DNA from: Pantoea cypripedii
GTDB taxonomy: Bacteria > Pseudomonadota > Gammaproteobacteria > Enterobacterales > Enterobacteriaceae
Direction of reading: 5' to 3'
Length of the DNA stretch: 64,000 bases
NCBI RefSeq assembly: GCF_002095535.1
Contig: NZ_MLJI01000002.1
Coordinates: forward strand, 1,205,813-1,269,812
Positions 55,459-64,000 of the stretch are shown piece after piece. A program made the position numbers and the translations under genes. Positions within the stretch are counted from its first letter, which is position 1. Each line of letters opens with the position of its first letter. Below the pieces are notes generated by a model. That model was not told the DNA's origin. It made no database searches and worked only from the letters and a program-made list of their open reading frames with translations.

Positions 55459-56269
55459 ATGTCTATTTCAGATCCCGTTAAACTAAATTCGCCTTTCCGT
55501 ATCTCCGGGAAAAGACTGGTTCAACTGGAGGATGAGTACGGAAATGTTATCGTTATTGAAAGTCGCAACCATTTCATTTTAACCTTTGATATGATTTATG
55601 AACAAAGCAAAATACTTAAGGCTTCGCCGCTGGTGCCTGTTCACCAATACATCAGAGCGATGTTAATGTCCCTCAGTTTTACCACTATTGAAAAAGTACT
55701 TGTATTAGGACTCGGAGGCGGTTGTCTGGTTCGTGCAATCAATGCCTGTAATAATGAAACCGTCCTTGATGTTGTAGAACTTCCGAAGCGGTAATGCGTG
55801 TTGCAAAAGACTATTTGTCACTACCTGACAATACCCAAACTCATTACTATATTCAGGACGCGAATGATTTTATGAATCGCAAAAACAAGGACCGATATGA
55901 CATTATATTTTCAGATCTTTATTCAGACGACGCCATGACTCCCCTACAGGCAAAACGGAGTTTTTTACATTCCTGTGCTGACCGTCTTAACGACAACGGC
56001 TGGCTGGCTGGCTGGCTGGCTGGCTGGTCATTAATTATCATATTCCCCCTGACGTTTCCTCTCCATTCTCATATTTATTACACTCGCTTTTTAAAAGCGT
56101 TCTTCACTGCATAACGCCCAGTGGCAACGTGATTATTTATGCCTGTAAAACAGATCATCAAACTCCCCTGTCAACATACCAGGAGCGGGGTAATTCTGTC
56201 GGTAAGATGTTTAGCTGTGACTTTGATACATTGTCCCGAAGGTTATCATTCTGGCCAAAACCTTTTTAA
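55459..56269 (+). pseudogene. Spermidine-synthase-like / class I SAM-methyltransferase fold protein, broken by a tetranucleotide repeat
   Basis: From ATG 55459: RISGKRLVQLEDEYGNVIVIE, the Rossmann motif VLVLGLGGGCLVRAI and DVVEL. A one-base loss near 55783 shifts to SEAVMRVAKDYLSLPDN, then DIIFSDLYSDDAMTP. At 55998-56027 a (GGCT)7GG tract follows LNDNGW. Beyond it the true continuation (VINYHIPPDVSSPFSYLLHS ... SFWPKPF) is in another frame to TAA 56267-56269. Two, five or eight repeat units would keep frame. Confidence 0.75.
55998..56027 (+). repeat. (GGCT)7 tetranucleotide microsatellite
   Basis: Seven perfect GGCT units plus GG inside a coding frame, giving a WLAG-WLAG amino-acid repeat. 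Unit number sets the downstream frame. Confidence 0.9.
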
Positions 56270-56732
56270 TACCTCCCGACCTGACCCGTGACAATGTGCT
56301 ACACAATCCTCATTATATAAATGCTGTTGCGGATTCATATTTCACACGGACGATGACAAACGAGTAACGCTCAAAAACGCACTATTCATGGTTGCGTTCA
56401 TAAGGTTTTCTCACTATCGCGACATATGGATTCAGGCTGGTTTACCAGGGTGTGGAAAGTGACGATTGAGAAGTCAATGTTGTTATCACCGTCATCACAG
56501 TTAACCGCATGGAAGATGTTTACGCGGATTTAAAGTCAAAGTCAGTGAAGGACTGGCGGAATGAGTCTGGTGAAGTTACTCCCTTTTCAACGTAATCGGG
56601 TATGAGGAGAAAAGGCGTGCTCGATTGCTCAATAATTTGCCAGTTCTTCTGAAATTTAGTAACCTGGTCTCAACGTTATGAGTGGTTGCAAAACCCAACA
56701 TATGAGACATCCAAAGAGCAAGGAACCATAGT
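56270..56732. other. gene-free stretch
   Basis: About 460 bases between the methyltransferase-like pseudogene and the 56733 gene. No supported coding sequence, repeat or terminator. Confidence 0.45.
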
Positions 56733-57047
56733 ATGAGTAACAATGGATTCGATGCCGATGATTTGAGCACCACCCTGGCCCGGTTCGCTGGTAAACGTCG
56801 TGACATCGTTTATGACGAAGCTAAGCTGAAACGTAAAGCGCCAGAACCTGTTGCATTCTCTAGTGCAACCAATGAGTGTGGTTCATCGATTCTAAAAGTT
56901 GTCGCATCAATAGTGTCTAACTCAAATAAGTCTGGCAATCATAGCGAGATTGATGACGTTTATGATGAGCTGAATTCAGATGATGTAGATGGCTGGATGA
57001 ATGGTACGCAAGGTTATGGGTATTATCGTAATGGAATAAAAGATTAG
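56733..57047 (+). CDS. Small acidic protein next to the conjugation fragment
   Basis: 104 residues from ATG 56733 with AAGGAA. Hydrophilic, with an acidic middle (SEIDDVYDELNSDDVDGWMNG) and a GYGYY tail. Convergent with the TraG-N gene. No family recognised. Confidence 0.55.
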   Translation: MSNNGFDADDLSTTLARFAGKRRDIVYDEAKLKRKAPEPVAFSSATNECGSSILKVVASIVSNSNKSGNHSEIDDVYDELNSDDVDGWMNGTQGYGYYRNGIKD

Positions 57048-57075
57048 GCCAACTGGTTACTATAAGTTGGCCTAA
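57044..57075 (-). terminator. terminator between convergent genes
   Basis: TTAGGCCAAC (57044-57053) and GTTGGCCTAA (57066-57075) form a perfect 10-bp stem. The minus strand continues into TTTTATT, so it suits the leftward conjugation genes. Confidence 0.7.
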
Positions 57076-57085
57076 CCTTCTCAGG

Positions 57086-58615
57086 TTAACTCGCCCCCTT
57101 TGAAGCTACTTTTTTTACTGTGTCAGTTGCTGCTTTTGTCCCATCACTTCCAGCTTTCTGCGGCATTTTAGAGGCAGCCGACATCGCTGAATCTATGACT
57201 CCGCCAATCCTAGCTCCTGCCCATCCCAGCATTCCCACCCAGAATGCCGGAAACACCACATACATCATTCCCAACACCAGGTTCATGATCCAGCCGTCGT
57301 TGGTTGAGCTCATGAAGTTAGCGAACGGCACAGAACTGCTGGTAAGCCCCTGCTGTGCCATATTGTCGTAGAGGATGGAGATCAGACGGTCATCAAGCCA
57401 CCCGGCAAGTTCCCACCAGAATGTGATGAACTGCAGCGCAAACAGTGCAAATGATATGGTCACCACCGTTTTGGGCTCATAGGCACTGAACATCATCAGC
57501 ACCGGGATCACCGTGATAATCATCATCTGCAGCAGCGCCTGAATCATCGGCAGGGCCTGTTTCAGCGCATCAAAGCCCGGCAGCGCTTCTGCCTGCTTGA
57601 GGCCAAGCCCGATGGTGGATGTCAGTCGTGTCACATTACCGACAACGCCGGTCACATTATCAGAACTTCCCACAGCATACGTCGTTCCGTCTCCGGAGAG
57701 GCCGGCATTTCGGGGGCTGACCAGCCAGCGCAGGGCTACCTCTTCCCATTGAGTCCCCGGAAATGATCGCTGCATCTCCTTACGCGTGTTGTCACCAAAG
57801 CTGGCCAGCACCCGTTTGCGCAGCCCAGAGGAGCTATCTGACCACCACGTTTTACAGGTGGGATAGCCTCCCTGACCGGTATTCGGGTAGCCACTGTCAC
57901 GCGTACTGTCATACGGCCACTGACTCCTCGGTGTGGTGGCGGTGTAATAATCGTAATAGCCGGACGTATTCAGAAAATAGTCGCTGCCTATCCAGCCCAC
58001 CGAGTTGATGGTGGCATCGCTGAGCTGGCTGTTGCTGTTTTTGAGACGGAAGTACGCCCGGGAGTAACACTGATCGGCAAAGTCCTGCACTTCCTGTAGC
58101 AGTACCGGATCACGCAGTTTCGTGTTCTGCACGTCAAACCGCATCTGGCGCAGCTGCGTGCCGCAGGGGATGGACGCAATCATCGCCTGAGTGGTGCCCT
58201 TCGACATCATGTGCAGCAGATACCACCAGATGGGCACCTCGGCCGTGCGGCCGTCAAAGTCGTTCACCAGTCCGCTGTAACCGGAGTTCTGCGGTGTGGG
58301 AACACTGACCCCGCACTGTTTTGCCCGTGAACTGTCAAATTTAATGGTACTGATATCCACCGGCAGCAGCGGAATGCAGCAGAACAGCATCACGACAAAG
58401 GAGACGTAGATGGCATGCTCGATACGGGGCAGTGCCAGCAGTCCTTTGTTGCCTTCGTCCGCCCCTTCCTCCCGAACTTTCAGCCACACACCCATCACCT
58501 TAAAGACCAGAGGCAGGGCAAAAAGCCCCGTATTGCCGAGGATGGTCCACATGGCGTTGTTCATCACCCAGCCGAACAGGATGAGAAAATACTCCAGAAA
58601 ACTGTTCGCAGTCAT
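57086..58615 (-). CDS. ICE-type conjugal transfer protein, TraG N-terminal domain
   Basis: 509 residues from ATG 58615. N-terminal hydrophobic helices (MTANSFLEYFLILFGWVMNN, ALPRIEHAIYVSFVVMLFCC), a soluble middle, and further membrane helices (LPMIQALLQMMIITVIPVLMMF and LGMMYVVFPAFWVGMLGWAG). Size and pattern match the TraG-N protein of integrating conjugative elements (GI/PFGI-1-type T4SS), an inner-membrane component of mating-pair stabilisation. Downstream of the two genes below in one operon. Confidence 0.8.
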   Translation of the reverse strand: MTANSFLEYFLILFGWVMNNAMWTILGNTGLFALPLVFKVMGVWLKVREEGADEGNKGLLALPRIEHAIYVSFVVMLFCCIPLLPVDISTIKFDSSRAKQCGVSVPTPQNSGYSGLVNDFDGRTAEVPIWWYLLHMMSKGTTQAMIASIPCGTQLRQMRFDVQNTKLRDPVLLQEVQDFADQCYSRAYFRLKNSNSQLSDATINSVGWIGSDYFLNTSGYYDYYTATTPRSQWPYDSTRDSGYPNTGQGGYPTCKTWWSDSSSGLRKRVLASFGDNTRKEMQRSFPGTQWEEVALRWLVSPRNAGLSGDGTTYAVGSSDNVTGVVGNVTRLTSTIGLGLKQAEALPGFDALKQALPMIQALLQMMIITVIPVLMMFSAYEPKTVVTISFALFALQFITFWWELAGWLDDRLISILYDNMAQQGLTSSSVPFANFMSSTNDGWIMNLVLGMMYVVFPAFWVGMLGWAGARIGGVIDSAMSAASKMPQKAGSDGTKAATDTVKKVASKGAS

Positions 58616-58625
58616 TGTCCTCTCC

Positions 58626-58964
58626 TCACACTACGCCTGCCCAGGCCACAAACTCCGTGGCCGCGATAAACAACACACTGAGCAGCTCCGTGCGCGGCAG
58701 GCGACTCCGGACTTCCGGCCAGCGCGCCAGCATCTGCGGCCGGACCTTCATCCGCCAGGCTACCGCGATGCCGGCATACATGAGCAGCCGCCAGGCAAAC
58801 AGTGCCCATCGGCTGTCATGCAGCCAGCGTCGGGTCAGGTGGCCGTCCGGGTCGTATGCCATAAACACAGAGGCCAGTGCGAACATGGCCACGGTTATAA
58901 GCAGTAAGGCGGTAACCATCAGGACAATGCGGCCCGTACGACCGCGGAGAAAAGAGCGTTTCAT
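58626..58964 (-). CDS. ICE T4SS-associated small membrane protein
   Basis: 112 residues from ATG 58964. An N-terminal membrane helix (IVLMVTALLLITVAMFALAS), a middle helix (WALFAWRLLMYAGIAVAWRM) and a C-terminal helix (LLSVLFIAATEFVAWAGVV). It sits 10 bp upstream of the TraG-N gene, as in ICE conjugation operons. Role unknown. Confidence 0.65.
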   Translation of the reverse strand: MKRSFLRGRTGRIVLMVTALLLITVAMFALASVFMAYDPDGHLTRRWLHDSRWALFAWRLLMYAGIAVAWRMKVRPQMLARWPEVRSRLPRTELLSVLFIAATEFVAWAGVV

Positions 58965-58970
58965 ATCACT

Positions 58971-59085
58971 GTGCTCCGGAGGATTGCGTCTGATTCATCT
59001 GGCTGAACCCCTGGTCCTGGTTGCCGGATTTCTGCTGCAGCTGGTTATCCTGGTTACGGGCACCCTGACGTTCCAGCGTGGTGAG
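58971..59085 (-). pseudogene. ICE conjugation protein, C-terminal fragment cut by the stop-linker
   Basis: The last about 37 codons (LERQGARNQDNQLQQKSGNQ ... SSGAQ) of a leftward gene. The Gln-rich tail is like that of the PFL_4711-type ICE protein usually just upstream. The frame is broken at 59086 by the CTAGCTAGCTAG dodecamer. Confidence 0.5.
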
Positions 59086-59097
59086 CTAGCTAGCTAG
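59086..59097. other. all-frame stop dodecamer CTAGCTAGCTAG, probable artificial contig join
   Basis: Identical to 22824-22835. It separates the ICE operon fragment from the Rhs locus and truncates the gene on its right-hand (upstream) side as transcribed. Confidence 0.7.
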
Positions 59098-59118
59098 CTC
59101 CCTAAGTAATCGCATATT

Positions 59119-59448
59119 TTATAAATCAAAAGAATAATGCCAGTCATGCCAACCCTCTGGCTTTTCATCAAATACACATATTATCAGGACATTCCGTGCG
59201 GGGGTTTTTGTTAAATAGTAAAAATCTGAACCCTGGGGTGGTGAACAAGAAAATACTTCCATCCCTGCTTCATCCAATATTTTCAGTTCTGTTGGAAGCT
59301 CTTGTGGTCCGCTCAATACAAATACTAACTGTCGACTTTCATCAACCATAGCTTGATCTAAGTTACTTACCGCCCGCAAAATCGCAGTTTTATTACAAAA
59401 CCATCTAAGGTTATCGTTATCTTTCTCAATCTCAAATTTTTCTATCAT
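59119..59448 (-). CDS. Putative orphan immunity protein
   Basis: 109 residues, acidic and soluble (MIEKFEIEKDNDNLRWFCNK ... PEGWHDWHYSFDL). It lies directly downstream of an Rhs-type toxin fragment in the same direction, the standard position of a cognate immunity gene. Family not recognised. Confidence 0.6.
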   Translation of the reverse strand: MIEKFEIEKDNDNLRWFCNKTAILRAVSNLDQAMVDESRQLVFVLSGPQELPTELKILDEAGMEVFSCSPPQGSDFYYLTKTPARNVLIICVFDEKPEGWHDWHYSFDL

Positions 59449-59474
59449 TCTGCAACTAGCGAAAAATCAAACCT

Positions 59475-59943
59475 ATGGTTTGATGGGATTTTCATCAATA
59501 ACATTCAGGTAATTCATGCGGTCTTTTGGTGCAATAGCCATTTCAACCTGAGAGCCTCCCCCCGGAAGATAAGAACCAGTACCTTTATCTACTTGGGGCC
59601 AACTGCACCTATTTTCACTGGCAATGGCTTTTTAACTTCATAAGTGATTACTCGATCAATGTCTGGCTTCCATTCGTTTTTAACTGCAAGGTTATTGCGT
59701 ACATAGAACACATCAGGTATTTCATCAAATGTAGCAAATCCACCTGGTCTAGTGGCGGGTTGGCCTAGTGATACTGCCATTTTTAATTTTGTTCTTGGAA
59801 TAAGAGTCGCATCTAAAGGTGGTGTATCCATCGGCCATGGTGATTGTTCCTTGACCAAAGTATGGTATACAGGTCACAAGATGACCTCTTACCCAATGCA
59901 TTCCGATTAGACTGTAGCTTTTAAATAGAAAAATGGCATCCAA
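59475..59943 (-). pseudogene. Orphan Rhs/polymorphic toxin C-terminal tip, frameshifted
   Basis: Leftward: PRTKLKMAVSLGQPATRPGG ... VITYEVKKPLPVKIGAVGP, then a stop at 59589. One frame over it continues QVDKGTGSYLPGGGSQVEMAIAPKDRMNYL and ENPIKP. The KPLPV...G...PGGGSQ pattern resembles TNT-like ADP-ribosyl/NADase-type toxin tips, though not certainly. No Rhs core precedes it, so it is a displaced toxin module. Confidence 0.6.
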
Positions 59944-60021
59944 AAGTCTTACAGGCCGTGAGCAAACGGAAGGATATAATTAAACAAGAAATAACCTTAC
60001 AATCCATATTTATTTTATTTA

Positions 60022-60327
60022 TCAATCTAAGAAATCATCTTTCTCAAGATAATAAACAACTGCATCAAACAGATCATCTTTGGATGACCCAGGGTGATGA
60101 TTTAATTTATTTTCGATAACATCTTTAAAAATTGGTGCTTCTAAAAAGGTTCCATAATTTTGTTCGAAGTCCATTTCTTCGTCTTCATTCTCAGCTATGT
60201 AATATTTCCCATTTTCTATATCATTTCTTGATTCTAAATCAAAAGATCCTTCAACATATAACCAACCAACATCAGGTAATTCATTGGATTTTTTCAGCAA
60301 CTCATCAAAGCCAGAAATAACAATCAT
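60022..60327 (-). CDS. Putative immunity protein of a second orphan module
   Basis: 101 residues, very acidic (MIVISGFDELLKKSNELPDV ... YYLEKDDFLD). It follows a short Rhs toxin-end remnant (60385-60430). Typical size and charge of immunity proteins to nuclease toxins. No family assigned with confidence. Confidence 0.6.
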   Translation of the reverse strand: MIVISGFDELLKKSNELPDVGWLYVEGSFDLESRNDIENGKYYIAENEDEEMDFEQNYGTFLEAPIFKDVIENKLNHHPGSSKDDLFDAVVYYLEKDDFLD

Positions 60328-60378
60328 TTAACACCTCATTTTCGGCATTTAGTTACGCCACCTCATTTATTACGCCCA

Positions 60379-60431
60379 CCAGTACCATCAGGATGATAAA
60401 TTTTATTGGTGGTGGGTTGTCTCATCCTGAC
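60379..60431 (-). pseudogene. Remnant of an Rhs toxin C-terminus
   Basis: Leftward MRQPTTNKIYHPDGTGGRNK then TGA. HPDGTGGR is a common C-terminal end of Rhs/polymorphic toxins. The remainder of the toxin is absent. Confidence 0.5.
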
Positions 60432-60551
60432 TTAAGTGGCTAAAATAAAAAACCGGAATCACCTTTGAGTATGCTTCCGGATTTATTTACAGGTCCTTTC
60501 TAAGTTAACTTCATATAAACTATCCAGCTTTGAATTTTATTCTTCAGTATA

Positions 60552-61001
60552 TTACAACCTAACCAAGTCAGTAATATTATTAACTCCACCCTCAGACTTA
60601 GCAAATGACAACTTTATATTATGTTGTTCTTTTTTAAACTTAACCTCATAGGCTCCAGGAGAAAACTCTAAAAAAACACCTGACATATAATCTGACCCAT
60701 CCGGTTCAAGATCTCCACCACTAGTATCCTCTCCAGCACCAATAAAAACTCTTCCAGCTGGAACTTTTAAGGATAATGCTCTATATCCTTCGTTAAGATC
60801 ATCATGAATTTCAACCGTATAATCACCGTCACTACCGAGATTTAAAAATATAACATTCCCTTTGTTTATTTCATCTATCTCATCATCAGGGATACTCCAC
60901 CAGTCAGGATCATCATTAACTCGGTGCTTCAGAGAAGCCAAATCAAAAACAGACAACGTCGCGGTATCCGTTGTAAAAGAAAAACGCTTTTTCATAATCA
61001 C
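60552..61001 (-). CDS. DUF6386-like protein, probable immunity to the Rhs toxin
   Basis: 149 residues, acidic and beta-rich (FDLASLKHRVNDDPDWWSIP ... GVFLEFSPGAYEVKFKKEQ). It begins 2 bp after the Rhs stop, so the two are translated together. The position marks it as the cognate immunity protein; the DUF6386 match is by sequence impression. Confidence 0.7.
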   Translation of the reverse strand: MIMKKRFSFTTDTATLSVFDLASLKHRVNDDPDWWSIPDDEIDEINKGNVIFLNLGSDGDYTVEIHDDLNEGYRALSLKVPAGRVFIGAGEDTSGGDLEPDGSDYMSGVFLEFSPGAYEVKFKKEQHNIKLSFAKSEGGVNNITDLVRL

Positions 61002-61003
61002 CT

Positions 61004-64000
61004 CTACTGGAATATTATTTCGCTAATCGTGTCTCCCGGTTGAAGACCCGCTTTTCTACCTGCATTTTTCAAAGAGCTACCAACACTTTTGTTTATAGAC
61101 TCATTGAGCATTTGTAATCTTTGCGTTGGTGAACCACCGACGATTAAATCTACAGGATGATCTGCATTCAAAGTTGTTAAATCCGGAGACTTCCCAAACA
61201 TTCTTTCATACCGTGCCGAAACTGCTTGCCTGTAGGAACTTTGCACTGATGAAATTCTCACATCATGTGTTCCTGGTGACCATACTAACTCTCCCCGTTG
61301 CGCTGCACGATTAAGGGAGTTTTGTTTCTTCATGAATTGTCTTTCGAGATAACTTCTTTCAGCACTTGTTAAGTTTGGGCTGCTCAAGATTTTGGGCTTA
61401 TTAACCGTTAATGTTCTACCTGAAGAACATCTGCTCAGACCCAGCGGATCGATCCAGCTGAATGCATTCGGCGCATAAGCGTAAAGGTTCAGCCCACCCG
61501 CCAGCCCTATCGGGTCCTGCTGCGTAAACCGTCCGCTGTCCGGATCGTAATACCGGAACAGATTGTAGTGCAGTCCCGTTTCCCGGTCCAGGTACTGGCC
61601 CTGCATCCGCAGGTTCTGCGCGAAGCCGGGGGTCTGGAGGGCCGACTCACGCAGCAGTTTGCCCCACGCGCCGTTCACCCCTTCCCAGCTGATACGCCCT
61701 TCGCGGTCCGTCAGCCGCTCCGGCATGCCGTTTGCCGCGCAGTGGAACCAGAATATCTCCGGGCTGTCCACGCCGTCGATACGCGCCAGCGGCTCAAAGC
61801 TCTGTGCCCCGCTGTACACATACGTCAGCGGCACGTCATCCTGAATCTCCTGCAACAGGCGGAAGCCTTCCCAGACGAAGCGCGTGGTCACCGCCTTCCC
61901 GCCCGGCCTGCCCTGCACCAGCGGCTGCCGCGTTTTGCTGATACGGCGGCCCAGCGGGTCATACTGAAAACTCACCCGCACCGCTGGCCGGTTGCGGTCG
62001 TACGGTTCGCTCAGCACCTCCGTCAGACGATGTTCACCGTCGTAACGGTAGCGCCAGCGGACCTGCCCGTTGTCCTTCTCCGTGGTGCGGCCATGCACGT
62101 CATACTGCCAGCGGATGCCGTTCAGCTGCGTCACCCGGTTGCACGACACCGCACCGGCATGGCGCTCCAGTGGATTCCCCGCCGCGTCCCAGCGCCACTG
62201 ACCATTCCCCGGCTGCACGCCCTCCTGCCCCAGCAGGCGGCCCGCGCTGTCATACTGCCACAGCGTCTGGCTGAACGGGTTGTCGTCCCGTTCTTCGCGG
62301 ATAAGGTTGTTACGGTAGTCAAAATCGCGACGGCGTGACCAGCAGCGCGGGGCCGGACGCTGCGCATCGCCGTTAAACACATCCTTTTTCACCAGACGGC
62401 CCAGGCGGTCATACTCAGTACGCGTCGTCAGCCCGCCCTGGCTGCGGCTCAGCTCCCGGTGCAGCGTATCGCGGGTGAATTCGCTCACCGTCAGGCTGTC
62501 CAGCGCGATGCTCAGCAGATGCCCGCTGCCGTAGTACAGCTGCTTCATCTGGCGTCCGTCCGGCAGCGTCAGCGCGGTGCAGTTGCCCAGCGCATCATAC
62601 TGCCACGCCAGACGGCCCTGTCCGCCCTGTTCCTCCGTCACCCGCCCCAGCGCATCGTAGCGGAAGGTGATTTCCTGCTCCGCCTGGCGGCTCCAGGCCG
62701 TGTCCGACAGCGGCAGATGCCGGGTGATGCGGGCCAGCTGACCCTCCGGCGTGTAGCGGTAGCGCGTCTGGCCTTCCGGGGTGGTCCGGTCCAGCAGCTG
62801 CCCCGCCGGACTCCAGCTGAACCGGTGCGTGATGGCGGCCGGGTGCCCGGCGGCAAAAGTACGCGAGCGCGTCTGCCCCGCCGCATCGTACTCATAACGC
62901 GTCGCCACGCCATCCAGGCCAGTCTCAGCCAGCAGCAGCGAGTCCGCTCCCCACTCAAAACGGTAGCTTTCACCGTTTTCATTGGTCAGCGTCGTCATGC
63001 GGCTGCGGCTGTCCCAGCTGCGCTGCACTTCCTCGCCCTGCGCGTTGCGCGTGGCAATCAGGCGGCCCTGGCTATCATAGCGAAACAGGCTGCGCTGGCC
63101 GTCGGCGGCGTGCCAGGCAACGGGTAATCCTTCCCCGTTCCAGCTCAGGTTCTCTTCCCAGCCTTCCGCGCGCTCCAGCCGCTGCGGACGACCGGCGGCA
63201 TCGTATTCATAACGCGTCTCTTCACCATCCGGGGTGATAACGCTGCTCAGCCAGCCCCGCGCATGGTAGCGGTAGCGCGTGGTCCGCCCCGAACAGTCGG
63301 TCTCGCGGATCACCTGACCGGCATCGTTGTAGCCACGGTGGTAAATATTACCCGCCGCGTCCTGCTCCTCCGTCACCAGCCCGTATTCATCACGCCGGTA
63401 AAACGTGCTCTGACCCAGCGCATCCACCACCCGTTCCAGCCCGTGATGGCTGTCGTAAAAATACTGCGTCACGCTGCCGCCCGGCGCGGTGACCGCCACC
63501 GGAAGTGCACGATGCGGCAGCCACTGCACCGCCTGTGCGCCGCCGTCCGCGTCCTGTTCCTCCACGCGGTTGCCACAGTCATCATAGGCAAAGCTCACCG
63601 CATGGCCGAGCGGGTCGATACGCCGCGTCAGCAGCTCGTGTTCATTCCACTCATAGCGCCATTTTTCGCCGCGCTCATCGATAAAGCAGGTAATCAGCCC
63701 CTGTGCGTTCCAGTGATGTTCCCGCTGCTGTCCGTCACAGGTTGAAACACGGGTGATCCCGGCAGCCAGATCGTAATGCATGCGGCAGCCGTCACCGCTG
63801 CTGCTGCGGATTTCCACCACGCGCCAGTGATCGAACTTTTCCCAACGGTATTCGTATGCTGCACCACCCGCCAGCTGATGCCAGGTCATCAGCCCGTCTG
63901 CGTTGTAGCGGAAACGACGGGTGACCACGCCCGCCGCATCGGTGACGTCAGCCAGCTGCCCCTGTGCATCATATGTCCAGTGCATCAGCGGCCAGTGCCG
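61004..64000 (-). CDS. Rhs repeat protein with C-terminal toxin, 5' end outside window
   Basis: At least 998 codons, open to the window edge. Dozens of YD-repeats (RYDALGRVTEEQ, YEYDAAGR types) form the shell. The conserved core end RYYDPDSGRFTQQDPIGLAGGLNLYAYAPNAFSWIDPLGL is followed by a unique 145-residue tip. The tip holds LNADHPVDLIVGGSPTQRLQMLNESINKSVGSSL, a DHP/N-x2-S pattern suggesting an HNH/Endo VII-like nuclease. Such proteins deliver the tip through a type VI secretion system. The adjacent immunity gene supports an active toxin. Confidence 0.9.
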   Translation of the reverse strand, partial: RHWPLMHWTYDAQGQLADVTDAAGVVTRRFRYNADGLMTWHQLAGGAAYEYRWEKFDHWRVVEIRSSSGDGCRMHYDLAAGITRVSTCDGQQREHHWNAQGLITCFIDERGEKWRYEWNEHELLTRRIDPLGHAVSFAYDDCGNRVEEQDADGGAQAVQWLPHRALPVAVTAPGGSVTQYFYDSHHGLERVVDALGQSTFYRRDEYGLVTEEQDAAGNIYHRGYNDAGQVIRETDCSGRTTRYRYHARGWLSSVITPDGEETRYEYDAAGRPQRLERAEGWEENLSWNGEGLPVAWHAADGQRSLFRYDSQGRLIATRNAQGEEVQRSWDSRSRMTTLTNENGESYRFEWGADSLLLAETGLDGVATRYEYDAAGQTRSRTFAAGHPAAITHRFSWSPAGQLLDRTTPEGQTRYRYTPEGQLARITRHLPLSDTAWSRQAEQEITFRYDALGRVTEEQGGQGRLAWQYDALGNCTALTLPDGRQMKQLYYGSGHLLSIALDSLTVSEFTRDTLHRELSRSQGGLTTRTEYDRLGRLVKKDVFNGDAQRPAPRCWSRRRDFDYRNNLIREERDDNPFSQTLWQYDSAGRLLGQEGVQPGNGQWRWDAAGNPLERHAGAVSCNRVTQLNGIRWQYDVHGRTTEKDNGQVRWRYRYDGEHRLTEVLSEPYDRNRPAVRVSFQYDPLGRRISKTRQPLVQGRPGGKAVTTRFVWEGFRLLQEIQDDVPLTYVYSGAQSFEPLARIDGVDSPEIFWFHCAANGMPERLTDREGRISWEGVNGAWGKLLRESALQTPGFAQNLRMQGQYLDRETGLHYNLFRYYDPDSGRFTQQDPIGLAGGLNLYAYAPNAFSWIDPLGLSRCSSGRTLTVNKPKILSSPNLTSAERSYLERQFMKKQNSLNRAAQRGELVWSPGTHDVRISSVQSSYRQAVSARYERMFGKSPDLTTLNADHPVDLIVGGSPTQRLQMLNESINKSVGSSLKNAGRKAGLQPGDTISEIIFQ

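Overview
The window is a strongly mosaic accessory region from an enterobacterium (Enterobacterales; gene families, IS types and codon usage fit a Pantoea/Erwinia/Enterobacter/Klebsiella-like host, but nothing fixes the genus). It looks like parts of a large conjugative plasmid, with partition, umuDC, antirestriction and 'leading region' type genes. An insertion-sequence cemetery, a fragment of an ICE-type conjugation module and the 3' end of a chromosomal-type Rhs locus are joined to it. Two identical all-frame-stop dodecamers (22824-22835 and 59086-59097) each coincide with the abrupt end of a gene. They are probably artificial joins, so order across them should not be trusted.

Layout. 1-4.7 kb: a defence-like cluster (TrlF-type PHP/AAA ATPase, DUF3800 protein, frameshifted Abi_2 protein). 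4.9-10.2 kb: plasmid hypotheticals, a 2.0-kb element with 38-bp Tn3-type inverted repeats carrying a DUF4225 protein plus a convergent small membrane protein, and a serine recombinase. 10.6-15.2 kb: ParD-like/RelE toxin-antitoxin, a parA/RHH partition cassette with six TGTATATACA palindromes, and an SOS-controlled umuDC operon. 15.2-22.8 kb: candidate small-RNA units and a run of plasmid leading-region genes (DUF1281, DNA methylase, KlcA/ArdB, DUF1380), separated by long GC-rich intergenic repeats and hairpins.

22.8-46.3 kb: an IS cluster. Four elements are nested inside one another (IS3-like > IS66 > IS1111-type IS110 > IS66), with target duplications or restored reading frames supporting the inner three levels. 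They are followed by an IS2-like remnant, a second IS66 element with target duplication, an ISEhe3-like IS3 element, an IS110 element inside an ABC permease, and an IS21 element. Between them lies a decayed amino-acid transport and oxidoreductase gene set in which only the solute-binding protein is intact.

46.5-54.4 kb: small cargo genes (NTF2-like, GrpB fragment, ASCH), then a leftward plasmid block (truncated DNA methylase, DUF1281, ArdC-like antirestriction, several small hypotheticals, a tyrosine integrase). Many of its genes have a hairpin sequestering or abutting the ribosome binding site. 54.4-59.1 kb: non-coding repeats, a SAM-methyltransferase/spermidine-synthase-like pseudogene disrupted by a (GGCT)7 tract, and an ICE-type TraG-N conjugation fragment. 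59.1-64 kb: an Rhs protein with its toxin tip, its immunity gene, and two displaced orphan toxin/immunity modules. No rRNA, tRNA or CRISPR array was seen.
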